The notes below the pieces were generated by a model. It was not told the origin of the DNA, ran no database searches, and saw nothing but the letters and a program-made list of their open reading frames with translations. From Micromonospora wenchangensis (GTDB lineage Bacteria; Actinomycetota; Actinomycetes; Mycobacteriales; Micromonosporaceae), in the NCBI RefSeq assembly GCF_002210435.1, contig NZ_MZMV01000016.1:55845-119844 (forward strand): a stretch of DNA of 64,000 nt, given 5' to 3'. Shown here piece by piece: positions 45,545 through 54,656 of the stretch. A program made the translations under genes and the position numbers. How positions within the stretch are numbered: the stretch's first letter is position 1; every line of letters starts with the position of its first letter.

Positions 45545-46420
45545 ATGCCGGGTTCGCCGTACACCGATCTGGACCGACCGCCGCTGTCGGCGGCGCGGCT
45601 GTCCCGGGCGTTGACCGCGCCGCTGGGCCCCTGGCGGCGGCTGGACCTGCGGCCGGAGACCGGCTCGACCAACGCCGACGCGGTCGACGCCGCGCGGGCC
45701 GGCGAGCCGGAGGGCCTGGTCGTGGTGGCCGAGCGGCAGACCGCCGGCCGGGGCCGACGCGGCCGGGCCTGGCAGTCACCGCCCCGGGCGGGTCTCGCGA
45801 CGAGCGTGCTGCTGCGGCCCGGCGAGGCCGTCACCGACCGCGACTGGCCGCCGGCCGCCCCCACCGGGTACGGCTGGCTGCCGCTGCTCGCCGGGGTCGC
45901 GCTGGTCGAGGCGGTCTCCCGGCTGGCCGAACTGGACGCCGGCCTGAAGTGGCCCAACGACCTGCTGATCGGCGACGCCAAGTGCGCCGGCATCCTGGCC
46001 GAGGCGGTGCCGGCCGCCGGTGCGGCCGAGCCCCCCGCGATCGTGCTCGGCATCGGGCTGAACGTGACGCTGCGCGCCGAGGAGCTGCCGGAGAACCCGA
46101 CCGGGCTGCCGGCGACGTCGCTGCAACTGGCCGGGGCCACCGCCACCGACCGGGACCCGCTGCTGCGGGCCCTGCTGCGCGCCCTCGCCGACTGGTACGA
46201 CAGGTGGCGGCTGGCCGGCGGGGACGCCGACGCGTGCGGCCTGCGGGCGGCGTACCTGGCCTCCTGCGTCACGGTGGGCCGCCGGGTGCGGGTGCTGCTG
46301 CCCGACGGCACCGACCTGACCGGGCTCGCCACCGGGGTGGACCCCGACGGGCACCTGCTCGTCGACACCGCCGCCGGGGAGCGCCGGCTGGCGGCCGGGG
46401 ACGTGCTGCACCTGCGGTGA
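45545..46420 (+). CDS. birA: Biotin-protein ligase (class I, no DNA-binding domain)
   Basis: A 291-residue biotin-[acyl-CoA carboxylase] ligase. It activates biotin as biotinyl-AMP and transfers it to the carrier lysine of the alpha subunit at 27116. Motifs are TGSTNADAVDAA, the biotin loop AERQTAGRGRRGRAWQS, LKWPNDLLIGDAKCAGILAE and GIGLNVT. There is no N-terminal HTH, so it does not act as a repressor. It is divergent from accD and probably leaderless. The next gene is the PH-domain protein. Confidence 0.92.
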   Translation: MPGSPYTDLDRPPLSAARLSRALTAPLGPWRRLDLRPETGSTNADAVDAARAGEPEGLVVVAERQTAGRGRRGRAWQSPPRAGLATSVLLRPGEAVTDRDWPPAAPTGYGWLPLLAGVALVEAVSRLAELDAGLKWPNDLLIGDAKCAGILAEAVPAAGAAEPPAIVLGIGLNVTLRAEELPENPTGLPATSLQLAGATATDRDPLLRALLRALADWYDRWRLAGGDADACGLRAAYLASCVTVGRRVRVLLPDGTDLTGLATGVDPDGHLLVDTAAGERRLAAGDVLHLR

Positions 46421-46536
46421 CCGGCGGGCCCGCGGTCGGTTCGTGCGCGGGGTGCACGGCCGACCGCCCGGCTGATCCGGTGGGTCGCCCCGACCGGTTA
46501 CGGTCAGCGCGTCCGATTGTCGCCGAGGAGGTTCCC

Positions 46537-47109
46537 GTGGCGTTCCCCGAAGACGTGCTCACCGAGGACGAGCACGTCGTCCTGCACCTGCACCCGCATC
46601 CGAAGGCGCTGTTGCGGCCGGTCCTGGTGCTGGTCCTCGGTGTCGCGGCGGTGGTGGCGGGCTGGCTCCTGCTGCCCGACGGCGACGGTGGCACGCTCGT
46701 GCTCGCCGTGGTCGCCGGACTGTTCCTGATCGCGGTGCTCTGGCTGGGGTTGTGGCCGTTCCTGGTCTGGCGCAGCACGCACTACCTGTTCACCAACGAG
46801 CGGGTGCTGCTCCAGGAGGGTGTCTTCTCCCGGCACCGGCGGGACCTGCCGCTGGCCCGGATCAACGACCACTCGATGACCCAGCGGTTCACCGAGCGGC
46901 TGCTGGGCTGCGGCACGCTCACCATCGAGTCGGCCGGCGAGCGGGGGCAGTCGGTGCTCGTCGACGTGCCCCGGGTCGACCGGGTGCAGACCACCCTCTA
47001 CGAGCTGGTGGAGGCGCAGCACGACAAGCACACGCTGGGCGACGGGGAGATGCGCGACATCCTGGCCGACATGCGGGAGGGCAAGCCGTTGCGGGACACC
47101 AGCGGCTGA
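46537..47109 (+). CDS. PH-domain (bPH2/DUF304) membrane protein
   Basis: A 190-residue protein with two membrane helices (about 28-45 and 55-77) and a bacterial PH domain (about 80-165, STHYLFTNERVLLQEGVFSR and LPLARINDHSMTQRFTERLLGCGTL). The place beside birA matches the mycobacterial Rv3278c-type gene. Function unknown. The GTG start has GAGGAGG 6 nt upstream. Confidence 0.88.
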   Translation: MAFPEDVLTEDEHVVLHLHPHPKALLRPVLVLVLGVAAVVAGWLLLPDGDGGTLVLAVVAGLFLIAVLWLGLWPFLVWRSTHYLFTNERVLLQEGVFSRHRRDLPLARINDHSMTQRFTERLLGCGTLTIESAGERGQSVLVDVPRVDRVQTTLYELVEAQHDKHTLGDGEMRDILADMREGKPLRDTSG

Positions 47110-47115
47110 TCCGTG

Positions 47116-47153
47116 GGACCGGCCCGCCGACCCCGGGTGTCGCGGGGCCGGTC
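47116..47153. terminator. Hairpin between the PH-domain and GtrA genes
   Basis: ACCGGCCC pairs with GGGCCGGT across the 42-nt gap between the convergent genes. Confidence 0.45.
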
Positions 47154-47877
47154 AGGGGCGCTGCGTGCGGGGGGTGGTGCCGGCGTGCAGCTCGGCGGCC
47201 AGTTCCGCCTCCAGGTCGCCGCCGGCGACGGCCGGGCCGAGGGTGCCGCCCCGGCCCTGCTTGAACACCGGTTCGACGGTCGGGGCCGGCGTGCCGGTCG
47301 CCGGGACGGTGCGGTCCTCGGCCTGGCTCTGGGCCTCCTCCAGCTCGCTGACCGATTCGGCCAGTTCGGCGACCGGGTCCAGCTCGGCCATGGTGTCCCA
47401 CTCGTCCCGCTTGATGGAGTGCCAGGTCTCCTCGGCGTGCTTGGGGACCGGCTGGAAGACGAAGGTCCGGTAGGACCAGAACCGGAACAGGGTGGCGAGC
47501 AGCACGCCGCCGGTCTTGGCCACGTTGAGCGCGAGCAGGCTGTTGAACCCGAGGCCGTACTTGGCGGCGGCGAGGACGCCGAGTTCGATGATCAGACCGG
47601 CGCCATTGAACAGGAAAAACAGGGCGTATTCGCGCCGAAGGGCTGCTTTCGGTCGGTCCCGGTACGTCCAGTGACGATTCATCAGATACGACGTGATAGT
47701 CGCCACGATGGTGGCGATGACCGTCGCCTTCAGTTGACCGTCGACAAAAACGGTGAGTGCCAGAGCATTGAACACCGCGTAATTGATGACGGTGTTGACG
47801 CCCCCGACGATGCCGAATTTGAGCGCCTCGCGGATGAACTTCTGCCAGCGCTCGGGCAGCAGACGGACAAGACGCAT
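47152..47877 (-). CDS. GtrA family membrane protein, copy A
   Basis: A 241-residue protein. Residues 1-155 form a four-helix GtrA/DPMS domain (FGIVGGVNTVINYAVFNAL, ATIVATITSYLMNRHWTYR, YALFFLFNGAGLII, KTGGVLLATLFRFWSYRTFVF), a family that moves lipid-linked sugars across membranes. A 90-residue acidic cytoplasmic tail follows. It is transcribed after the paralogue at 47940, 62 nt upstream. The ATG at 47877 follows AAGGTG. Confidence 0.88.
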   Translation of the reverse strand: MRLVRLLPERWQKFIREALKFGIVGGVNTVINYAVFNALALTVFVDGQLKATVIATIVATITSYLMNRHWTYRDRPKAALRREYALFFLFNGAGLIIELGVLAAAKYGLGFNSLLALNVAKTGGVLLATLFRFWSYRTFVFQPVPKHAEETWHSIKRDEWDTMAELDPVAELAESVSELEEAQSQAEDRTVPATGTPAPTVEPVFKQGRGGTLGPAVAGGDLEAELAAELHAGTTPRTQRP

Positions 47878-47939
47878 GCGCAACACCTTAGGGCTGAGGA
47901 CGGTGCCGGGAACTCCGGCTGGACGGGGTGGGCGACCGG

Positions 47940-48476
47940 TCACGACCCGGACGACGGGTCGCTGGTCGCCTCCGTGACGGCGGGAGTTCCCGCTTCGACG
48001 AAGACGAACCGTCGGTACGACCAGAACCGGAACAGCGTGCCGAGCGCGGTGCCCACCACGTAGCTGGCGATGTTGTCGGCCAGCGGGGTGCGGAACACGC
48101 CGGGCCAGATGCTGCCCAGCCCGTACCGGCTGCCCGCCAGGCAGGCCACCGCGATGCCCAGACCGACCGCGTTGAAGAAGAAGAACAGCGCGTACTCGCG
48201 GGCCGGGTTGGAGCGGACCCGGTGCCGCCAGGTCCAGAACCGGTTGCCCACGAACGCGACGGTCGCCGCGATCACCGTGGAGACGACCCGCGCGGTCACC
48301 GGCTCGACGCCGCGCCCCAGCGTGAGGTAGTTGAACAGCGCGAAGTCGACCAGGAAGGCCACCCCGCCCACGGTGGCGAACTTGCTCAACTCGCGCAGCA
48401 GGTGACCGAACCGGTCCAGCAACGACCGAACCAGACCCGGGCGGGTCCGTGGGGCACCCGGCTGGTCCCCGGTCAT
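47940..48476 (-). CDS. GtrA family membrane protein, copy B
   Basis: A 178-residue GtrA protein with four helices (FATVGGVAFLVDFALFNYL, VIAATVAFVGNRFWTWR, YALFFFFNAVGLGIA, YVVGTALGTLFRFWSYRRFVF), clearly paralogous to copy A, without the acidic tail. The tandem arrangement suggests duplication with partly separate roles, perhaps for different lipid-linked sugars. The ATG at 48476 is the first residue consistent with the family; upstream frame reads as noise. Confidence 0.86.
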   Translation of the reverse strand: MTGDQPGAPRTRPGLVRSLLDRFGHLLRELSKFATVGGVAFLVDFALFNYLTLGRGVEPVTARVVSTVIAATVAFVGNRFWTWRHRVRSNPAREYALFFFFNAVGLGIAVACLAGSRYGLGSIWPGVFRTPLADNIASYVVGTALGTLFRFWSYRRFVFVEAGTPAVTEATSDPSSGS

Positions 48477-48834
48477 CGTCGCGGCCACCTCGCGAGCGTA
48501 CCGGTAACCGGCGCCGCGGACGGGGCGCCACCGGCGAGCCGCCGCCGCGCCGTTGCCCGACCCGCGTCCCCCGTTGTCCGGGGGGCGTTCCCGCGCCCGT
48601 CGACAGTTCGTCGAAGGATTTGCGTGAAAGTGCGCGTGAAAGCGGGTATCAGCTCGTGTTACCGCAGCCGGGCCGCACCTTGTGCAGTTCTTCACAACCA
48701 GTCCCACTGACTCGCGGGTCCGCCCGGTTTACGCTGAGGCCAATCCCAGGTTTCCACGAAGGCGACGCGGCCCGCGTCCGCCGAGACTCGTGCATCCCAT
48801 AAATCGGTCAGCGTCGACCACAAGGAGATGAGTC
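48477..48834. promoter_or_regulatory. Intergenic promoter region of pckG
   Basis: About 360 bases between the divergent GtrA and PEP carboxykinase genes. A promoter candidate (CTGACT at 48707-48712, 17 nt, TACGCT at 48730-48735) would give a leader of about 90 nt. Upstream is a tandem GCGTGAAAG at 48622-48630 and 48634-48642, a possible activator or repressor site. Confidence 0.5.
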
Positions 48835-50676
48835 ATGGTTGCTCCGGCTACTGTGCGGGGGATCGATCAGGCCCCCACGACCCACCCCAAGCTGCTCGCC
48901 TGGGTCCGGGAGATCGCGGAACTCACCACCCCCGACCGGGTGGTCTGGGTGGACGGGTCAGACGAGGAGTGGCGGCGTCTCACCGACGAACTCGTCGACA
49001 ACGGCACCCTCGTCCGGTTGAACCCGGAAAAGAAGCCGAACTCCTTCTACGCCCGCACCGACCCCACGGACGTCGCCCGGGTCGAGGAGCGCACCTTCAT
49101 CTGTTCCGTGGACGAGGCGGACGCCGGCCCCACCAACAACTGGATGGCGCCGGCCGAGATGAAGCGGACGATGACCGAGCTGTACCGGGGTGCGATGCGC
49201 GGCCGGACGATGTACGTCATCCCGTTCTGCATGGGCCCGGTCGAGGCCGAGAACCCGATGTTCGGTGTCGAGATCACCGACAGCCCGTACGTGGTCGCCT
49301 CGATGCGGATCATGACCCGGATGGGCGCCAGCGTGCTCGACGCGATGGGCGACGACGCCGAGTTCGTGCACGCGCTGCACTCCATCGGCGCACCGCTCGC
49401 CCCCGGCCAGTCCGACGTCGCCTGGCCGTGCAACGAGACGAAGTACATCTCGCACTTCCCGGAGACCCGGGAGATCTGGTCCTTCGGCTCCGGGTACGGC
49501 GGCAACTCACTGCTCGGCAAGAAGTGCTACTCGCTGCGGATCGCCAGCGTGATGGGGCGGGACGAGGGCTGGCTCGCCGAGCACATGCTGATCCTCAAGA
49601 TCACCTCGCCGGAGGGGAAGGTCTACCACGTGGCGGGCGCGTTCCCGTCCGCCTGCGGCAAGACCAACCTGGCCATGCTGGAGCCGACCATCCCCGGCTG
49701 GAAGGTCGAGACCATCGGCGACGACATCGCCTGGATGCGGTTCGGCCCCGACGGCCGCCTCTACGCGGTCAACCCGGAGTACGGCCTGTTCGGCGTCGCC
49801 CCGGGCACCGACTGGAAGACCAACGCCAACGCGATGCGGACGCTGGACCGGGGCAACTCGATCTTCACCAACGTCGCCCTCACCGACGACGGCGACATCT
49901 GGTGGGAGGGCATGGGCGAGCCGCCGGCCCACCTGATCGACTGGAAGGGCAACGACTGGACGCCGGAGAGCGAGAACCTCTCCTCCCACGCGAACAGCCG
50001 GTTCTGCACCCCGATCACCCAGTGCCCGATCCTGGCCGACGACTACTTCGACCCGAACGGCGTGCCGATCGACGCGATCCTGTTCGGTGGCCGCCGCCGG
50101 GACACCATCCCGCTGGTCACCGAGGCCCGCGACTGGGTGCACGGGGTGTACCTGGGGGCGACGCTGTCCTCGGAGACCACCGCCGCCGCGTCCGGCGCGG
50201 TCGGCGTGGTGCGCCGCGACCCGATGGCGATGCTGCCGTTCATCGGCTACCACGCCGGTGACTACTTCAACCACTGGATCGAGATGGGCAAGGGCGTCGA
50301 CGGCGACGCCGCCAAGCTGCCCAAGATCTACTACGTGAACTGGTTCCGCAAGGATGCCGAGGGCAACTTCCTCTGGCCCGGCTTCGGCGAGAACTCGCGG
50401 GTGCTCAAGTGGGTGGTCGAGCGCATCGAGGGCAGCGCCGACGCGGTCGAGACCCCGATCGGCATGGTGCCGACCGCCGACGCGCTGGACGTCGAGGGGC
50501 TCGACATGACCCCGGAGGACGTCCGGATCGCCCTCAAGGTCGACCCGCAGGAGTGGCGCGACGAGCTGCCGCTGGTCACCGAGTGGTTCGAGAAGTTCGG
50601 TGACAAGCTGCCGGCCGTCCTCTGGTCGGAGCTGGACGCGCTGCGCGCCCGGCTCGACGCGGAGCAGCCCCGGTAG
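48835..50676 (+). CDS. pckG: GTP-dependent phosphoenolpyruvate carboxykinase
   Basis: A 613-residue GTP-type PEPCK, which makes phosphoenolpyruvate from oxaloacetate in gluconeogenesis (or the reverse as an anaplerotic step). Visible motifs are the kinase loop [11 protein letters not shown] (270-280), the substrate region [34 protein letters not shown], the metal-binding TIGDDIAWM and [10 protein letters not shown]. Length is as expected. AAGGAG lies upstream of the ATG. It is monocistronic; the next gene is 40 nt downstream and unrelated. With GlpX at 62914 it completes the gluconeogenic part of the window. Confidence 0.95.
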   Translation: MVAPATVRGIDQAPTTHPKLLAWVREIAELTTPDRVVWVDGSDEEWRRLTDELVDNGTLVRLNPEKKPNSFYARTDPTDVARVEERTFICSVDEADAGPTNNWMAPAEMKRTMTELYRGAMRGRTMYVIPFCMGPVEAENPMFGVEITDSPYVVASMRIMTRMGASVLDAMGDDAEFVHALHSIGAPLAPGQSDVAWPCNETKYISHFPETREIWSFGSGYGGNSLLGKKCYSLRIASVMGRDEGWLAEHMLILKITSPEGKVYHVAGAFPSACGKTNLAMLEPTIPGWKVETIGDDIAWMRFGPDGRLYAVNPEYGLFGVAPGTDWKTNANAMRTLDRGNSIFTNVALTDDGDIWWEGMGEPPAHLIDWKGNDWTPESENLSSHANSRFCTPITQCPILADDYFDPNGVPIDAILFGGRRRDTIPLVTEARDWVHGVYLGATLSSETTAAASGAVGVVRRDPMAMLPFIGYHAGDYFNHWIEMGKGVDGDAAKLPKIYYVNWFRKDAEGNFLWPGFGENSRVLKWVVERIEGSADAVETPIGMVPTADALDVEGLDMTPEDVRIALKVDPQEWRDELPLVTEWFEKFGDKLPAVLWSELDALRARLDAEQPR

Positions 50677-50716
50677 CAGGTGTGCCGGTCGCCCGTACCG
50701 GGCAAGACCGGAAACC

Positions 50717-51577
50717 ATGAGGACGGCCGCCGTGACCCCACCGGTCCGGCGGCCGTCCGCCGTCCGGGCGCTGACCACCCTGCTCGCGTCGACCGCCGCC
50801 GCCACCGTCGTGGTCGAGCTGCTGAACTGGTGGTACGCCCCGGAGCAGGAGTTCGGCCTGGCGGTGCGCACCGGCTGGGCGATGCTGCGGTCGCTGGGTT
50901 TCCTGGTGCTGATCGGGCAGGTGAACCGGGGGCGGGCCGGGGCCAGACCGTTCGGGCTGATCCTCGCCGTGACCACCGTGTTCGCGGTCGGCCGGCTGGT
51001 GGTGCCCCGGCAGGGTGTCCCGCCGCTGCCCGGCCTGGTCGGCTTCGCCGTGCTCACCGCGCTCTGCCTCGCCGTGGTGGTACTGCTCTACCGCTCCGAC
51101 ACGGTCGCCGGGCACCTGGTGCGCCACCGCCGGGGCCTGGTCGTCGAGGGCGGCACGATCAGCTGGCGGGAGGTCGCCCCGAAACGTCCCGAGGTGACCG
51201 GCTGGCTGCTGACCAGCCGGGTGGCCGCGTTCACGTACAGCCCGTTGATGTTGGTGCCGGCGCTGGTGGCCGGCGGTGCGGTGCTGGACGGCCGGCTCGC
51301 CGTCGTCCCGGTGGTGCTGGCCTGGTTCGCCGCCGGCATCGTGGTCAGCTACCTGGTGCTGTTCTGTACGGCGTTCCTGCTGCGCGGCAGGCGGTGGGCC
51401 CGCCGCCTGCTGGTCACGATCACCCTGGGCGTGCTCGCGGTGAACCTGCCGCTGTGCTGGTGGCTGCTCGGCCTGGACGGCCTGGTCCGCGACGGCGCAC
51501 CCCTGCTGGCGGCGGCCACCCTCGCCCTCTACGCCCTGCACCGCGCCCCCGCCACCCCCACCACCCCGCCCCGGTGA
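50717..51577 (+). CDS. Hypothetical polytopic membrane protein
   Basis: A 286-residue protein with about seven hydrophobic helices and no recognised motif. The N-terminus is cytoplasmic and basic (TPPVRRPSAVRALTTLL). Segments include FGLILAVTTVFAVGRLVV, VGFAVLTALCLAVVVLLY and IVVSYLVLFCTAFLL. Its stop codon is provided by the first bases of a GTGATCAAGAG repeat (51574), so the end of the protein has been set by that insertion. Function unknown; transport or cell-envelope role is only a guess. Confidence 0.68.
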   Translation: MRTAAVTPPVRRPSAVRALTTLLASTAAATVVVELLNWWYAPEQEFGLAVRTGWAMLRSLGFLVLIGQVNRGRAGARPFGLILAVTTVFAVGRLVVPRQGVPPLPGLVGFAVLTALCLAVVVLLYRSDTVAGHLVRHRRGLVVEGGTISWREVAPKRPEVTGWLLTSRVAAFTYSPLMLVPALVAGGAVLDGRLAVVPVVLAWFAAGIVVSYLVLFCTAFLLRGRRWARRLLVTITLGVLAVNLPLCWWLLGLDGLVRDGAPLLAAATLALYALHRAPATPTTPPR

Positions 51578-51631
51578 TCAAGAGATTCCGGTCAGTGGAC
51601 GGCCCGCCGACGACGTATTTCTCTTGATCAC
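51574..51631. repeat. GTGATCAAGAG hairpin, copy 4 (degenerate)
   Basis: Left arm 51574-51594 and right arm 51611-51631 (CTCTTGATCAC end) with a 16-nt loop. The stem is less perfect than at 25302-25518. It overlaps the stop of the membrane protein gene and may act as its terminator. Confidence 0.75.
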
Positions 51632-51689
51632 GCGCGGAGTGCGCCACCGAGGCACTGATGTTCGGCACGGGTCGCTACCCTGCAAGGTG

Positions 51690-52460
51690 ATGACTCTGCG
51701 GAAACTTCTCTACTCCGTCTACGAGCGCCGGCTGACGGCCAGGCTCGCGGGTCGACCGGTGCCCCGGCACGTCGGCGTGATGTGCGACGGCAACCGCCGG
51801 TGGGCGCGGGAGATGGGCTTCGTCGATCCGAACGACGGGCACCGGATGGGTGCCGAGCGGATCAAGGAGCTGCTGCGCTGGTGCGACGCGGCAGGCGTCG
51901 GTCACGTCACGCTCTGGCTGCTCTCCACCGACAACCTGTCCCGGCCGGCGGAGGAGCTGGACCCGCTGCTCCAGATCATCGAGGATCTCAGCACCGAACT
52001 GGCCGAGGAGGGAAACCCCTGGCGGCTGCGGATGGTCGGCGCGCTCGACGTGCTGCCCACCCAGCACGCCCAGGCGCTCAAGGCCGCCGAGGAACGCACC
52101 CGGGAACGCACCGGCGGCGCACAGGTCAACATCGCCGTCGGCTACGGCGGCCGGCGCGAGATCACCGACGCGGTGCGGTCGCTGCTGGTGGAGCACGCGG
52201 CCAAGGGCGGCACCATCGAGGAACTGGCCGGCACGCTGGACGTCGACCACATCTCCGAGCACCTCTACACCCGGGGCCTGCCCGACCCGGATCTGATCAT
52301 CCGGACCAGCGGCGAACAGCGCATGTCCGGTTTCATGCTCTGGCAGTCGGCGCACTCGGAGTTCTACTTCTGCGAGCTGAACTGGCCCGACTTCCGGCGG
52401 GTCGACTTCCTGCGTGCCCTGCGGTCCTACGGCACCCGGCAACGCCGCTACGGCACCTGA
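51690..52460 (+). CDS. cis-Prenyltransferase (short-chain isoprenyl synthase)
   Basis: A 256-residue cis-prenyltransferase of the UppS/Rv1086 type. It has HVGVMCDGNRRWAREMG (catalytic D33), STDNLSRPAEEL, NIAVGYGGRREI and RTSGEQRMSGFMLWQSAHSEFYF, all conserved family regions. In mycobacteria this branch makes short Z,E-farnesyl diphosphate and a second enzyme makes decaprenyl diphosphate; no second copy is in this window, so product length is uncertain. TACCCT lies close upstream, so the message may be leaderless with the ATG or the adjoining GTG as start. Confidence 0.9.
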   Translation: MTLRKLLYSVYERRLTARLAGRPVPRHVGVMCDGNRRWAREMGFVDPNDGHRMGAERIKELLRWCDAAGVGHVTLWLLSTDNLSRPAEELDPLLQIIEDLSTELAEEGNPWRLRMVGALDVLPTQHAQALKAAEERTRERTGGAQVNIAVGYGGRREITDAVRSLLVEHAAKGGTIEELAGTLDVDHISEHLYTRGLPDPDLIIRTSGEQRMSGFMLWQSAHSEFYFCELNWPDFRRVDFLRALRSYGTRQRRYGT

Positions 52461-52515
52461 CCCGCCGAGGGGCCCGCACCCCGGGCACCCCGGAGCGACG
52501 CCCGCGCGGGTGCGG

Positions 52516-53340
52516 TCAGGTGAGGTGGCCCACGGCCCGGGTGAGAAAGTCGCCAAGCGCGGCGGGGGAGTCGATGGTGAGGTCGGCGGCCTCGGCGACC
52601 TCCCGGCCGGTCTCCGGGTTGGCCACCGCCACGCAGATGCCGAGGAACCCCGGGTCGGCGGCCGACCGGGCGCGCAACGCCGCGAACGCCTTGATGTCGG
52701 AGACGTCGTCGCCGAAATACCACGCCCCGCCGGCGTCCCGGACCACCTCGCCGATGACCAGACCCTTGTCCCGGTCGACGGGGGGCTTGAGTTCCAGCAC
52801 CATCCGGCCGGCCTGCACCCGCAGCCCGAGCCGTTCGGCCTGCGCCCGCCCCCACTGCTCGACCGCCGGGCCGAGCTGCTGCGCGGTACGCCAGTGCAGC
52901 GCCACGCTCAGCCGCTTGAACTCCACCAGCGCCCCGGCGGGCAGCTCGGCGCGGGCCCGGTCGGCCAGTTCGGCCATGGTGGGCACCCAGGGCAGCGCGG
53001 CGGGTTCGGTGACGGTCTCGCCGCCGGAGTGGCTGTGCTCCAGTCCGTACAGTCCGTAGAGGTCGATCCCGGTGAGGCCGCCGAGGTGGTCACGGAGGAA
53101 GTCGACGGGACGGGCGGAGACGATCGCCACCCGCTGCACCACCGGGGCCAGCGCCTCCAGGGCGGCGAGCACCTTGGGCGCGGGGCGTACCGCGGTGGGG
53201 TCGTCGTCGACCGGCGCGAGGGTGCCGTCGAAGTCGAAGAAGAGGACGGTGTCGGCGGCCCGCTCGGCGGTGGTACGCCAGGCGTGCTCAGCATCCAGCG
53301 GGGTCTGCGGCTGCTGGTTACCCAGATTCAACGGCGGCAC
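52516..53340 (-). CDS. otsB: Trehalose-6-phosphate phosphatase
   Basis: A 274-residue HAD-superfamily phosphatase. Motif I is FFDFDGTLAPV (DxDGT at 36-40), motif II VAIVSARPVDFLRDHLGG, and motif IV YFGDDVSDIKAF. These match OtsB, which releases trehalose for stress protection and mycolate-like carriers. No OtsA synthase is in the window. GTG 53340 is predicted leaderless (TACGCT, 7-nt gap). It converges on the cis-prenyltransferase gene. Confidence 0.92.
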   Translation of the reverse strand: MPPLNLGNQQPQTPLDAEHAWRTTAERAADTVLFFDFDGTLAPVDDDPTAVRPAPKVLAALEALAPVVQRVAIVSARPVDFLRDHLGGLTGIDLYGLYGLEHSHSGGETVTEPAALPWVPTMAELADRARAELPAGALVEFKRLSVALHWRTAQQLGPAVEQWGRAQAERLGLRVQAGRMVLELKPPVDRDKGLVIGEVVRDAGGAWYFGDDVSDIKAFAALRARSAADPGFLGICVAVANPETGREVAEAADLTIDSPAALGDFLTRAVGHLT

Positions 53341-53347
53341 GCGCGAC

Positions 53348-53353
53348 AGCGTA
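53348..53353 (-). promoter_or_regulatory. -10 box of otsB
   Basis: Minus-strand TACGCT ends 7 nt before the GTG at 53340. Confidence 0.45.
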
Positions 53354-53430
53354 CCCCGGCGGCGGTGGCTGATTCGTGGCTTCGGAGTGGCTTCTTGACA
53401 CCGCCGGGGTGTGTGGTCCGCGAGTTCTCC

Positions 53431-53784
53431 TCAGCGTTCGGCGGCTCCCCGCCCCCGCCGCCCCAACGGCACCACGGTGGCCTCGCGGCCCTGGTTGAGC
53501 AGGTAACCCTCGACGAAACCGGTGTTCCGGTCGCCGGTGCGGGTCTCGATCTCGTTGAGCCGCGCCACCAGGAACTCGGTGAGCGCGCTGACCCGGTCGT
53601 CGAGCCGGTCGTGCAGTTCGGCGACCACCGCCAGGACGACGGCGGTGCCGGCGACGGTCAGGGCGAAGAGGTTGAACACCAGCGGGATCTGCCCGCCCCC
53701 GCCCACGCCGGCCACCAGGTTCGCGGTCACGCACGCGGTCAGGGAGACTGCCGCGACCACGACTGCCCACCACTTCAGGGTCAT
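53431..53784 (-). CDS. Small membrane protein with two helices
   Basis: A 117-residue protein: two membrane helices (about 5-27 and 32-57), then a charged cytoplasmic segment with AELHDRLDDRVSALTEFLVARLNEIE that could form a coiled coil. The ATG has a strong AAGGAGG 10 nt upstream. I recognise no family. It lies between otsB and an XRE regulator, all on the minus strand. Confidence 0.75.
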   Translation of the reverse strand: MTLKWWAVVVAAVSLTACVTANLVAGVGGGGQIPLVFNLFALTVAGTAVVLAVVAELHDRLDDRVSALTEFLVARLNEIETRTGDRNTGFVEGYLLNQGREATVVPLGRRGRGAAER

Positions 53785-53946
53785 GGACAGACCCCTCCTT
53801 CTGTCCCGCAGGGCTGAGTTCGGCCTTGTCCCGTCCCCCCGCCGACGACGAGCCCAAGCAGTACGAATAGGGACGCTAGCGTGCCCGTTGCCGCCCCGGA
53901 GCGAAACGATCGGGTCTGATCAGGCGTTCTTTCGCCATCTGAGGAA

Positions 53947-54387
53947 CTACCCGGCCTGCTCTCCGCCCTTTCGGACATCGAGCGGGAGAGTGGGGCGGTA
54001 TGCGAGGTAACGAATGGTTTCCCGGATGTGGAACTTCTCCGCGTCCGACACGGCGGGGTCGACCAGCCGGCGCAGCAGCGCCTCGACGTCCGGGTCCATC
54101 GGGGGCGCGCCGGGGGCACCCCGGGGGGTGGCGGCGCGGTCCCAGCCGAGGGCGGCGAACGCGGCGGCCGGGTTGAGGCCCAGCCCCTCACAGAACGCCA
54201 CCACCCGTTCCGCCTCGGGGTCGCTGGCCCAGTCGCCGCGCACCCACCGGTTGATCGTCTGGCGGGAGACACCGGTGCGGCGGGAGACCTCGGTGCCGGT
54301 CCAGGCGCGCATCGCCCGGGCATCGTCGAGCGCCCGACGAACGAAGGTGGCGAATGCGATCTTCCGGGCGGGGGCGGTCTCGGTCAC
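53947..54387 (-). CDS. XRE-family DNA-binding protein
   Basis: A 146-residue regulator with an HTH near residues 30-55 (GTEVSRRTGVSRQTINRWVRGD) and an unassigned C-terminal half (about 70-146) that includes VEALLRRLVDPAVSDAEKFHIRETIRYLA. GTG 54387 is set by TACGGT with a 6-nt gap. It could control the adjacent two-helix protein or the divergent small genes; the target is unknown. Confidence 0.83.
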   Translation of the reverse strand: MTETAPARKIAFATFVRRALDDARAMRAWTGTEVSRRTGVSRQTINRWVRGDWASDPEAERVVAFCEGLGLNPAAAFAALGWDRAATPRGAPGAPPMDPDVEALLRRLVDPAVSDAEKFHIRETIRYLAYRPTLPLDVRKGGEQAG

Positions 54388-54393
54388 CCCGAA

Positions 54394-54399
54394 ACCGTA
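54394..54399 (-). promoter_or_regulatory. -10 box of the XRE gene
   Basis: Minus-strand TACGGT ends 6 nt before the GTG at 54387. Confidence 0.45.
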
Positions 54400-54559
54400 C
54401 GACCGTAGTGCCCGTCCGGGCTGCCCGGGGCGGATCTTTGTCACGCATATGAGACGCGCTCACCGGGTCGACCGCACCCGCTCAGGAGTCGGTACGAAGG
54501 GGTCTCACCTGGGCATAATACCGCCGAGCGAGGCGGCCGGGAACCAGACGAAAAGCTGA

Positions 54560-54565
54560 TACTGT
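54560..54565 (+). promoter_or_regulatory. -10 box of the small ORF at 54573
   Basis: TACTGT ends 7 nt before the ATG at 54573, so the message may be leaderless. Confidence 0.4.
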
Positions 54566-54572
54566 CACGCTC

Positions 54573-54656
54573 ATGGGACAACCTACGGTGTGTCACGTGC
54601 TTGAGACGATCAGTGCTCACATGCGTCACGCTCCCGGTGCGAGGGGGACGCGGTGA
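54573..54656 (+). CDS. Putative 27-residue small ORF coupled to the next gene
   Basis: A short ORF (MGQPTVCHVLETISAHMRHA and seven more residues) starting 7 nt after a -10 box and ending with a GTGA overlap onto the gene at 54653. It would deliver ribosomes to that start. GC3 is lower than average, so it may be a leader with a regulatory rather than a protein role, or a chance frame. Confidence 0.4.
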   Translation: MGQPTVCHVLETISAHMRHAPGARGTR

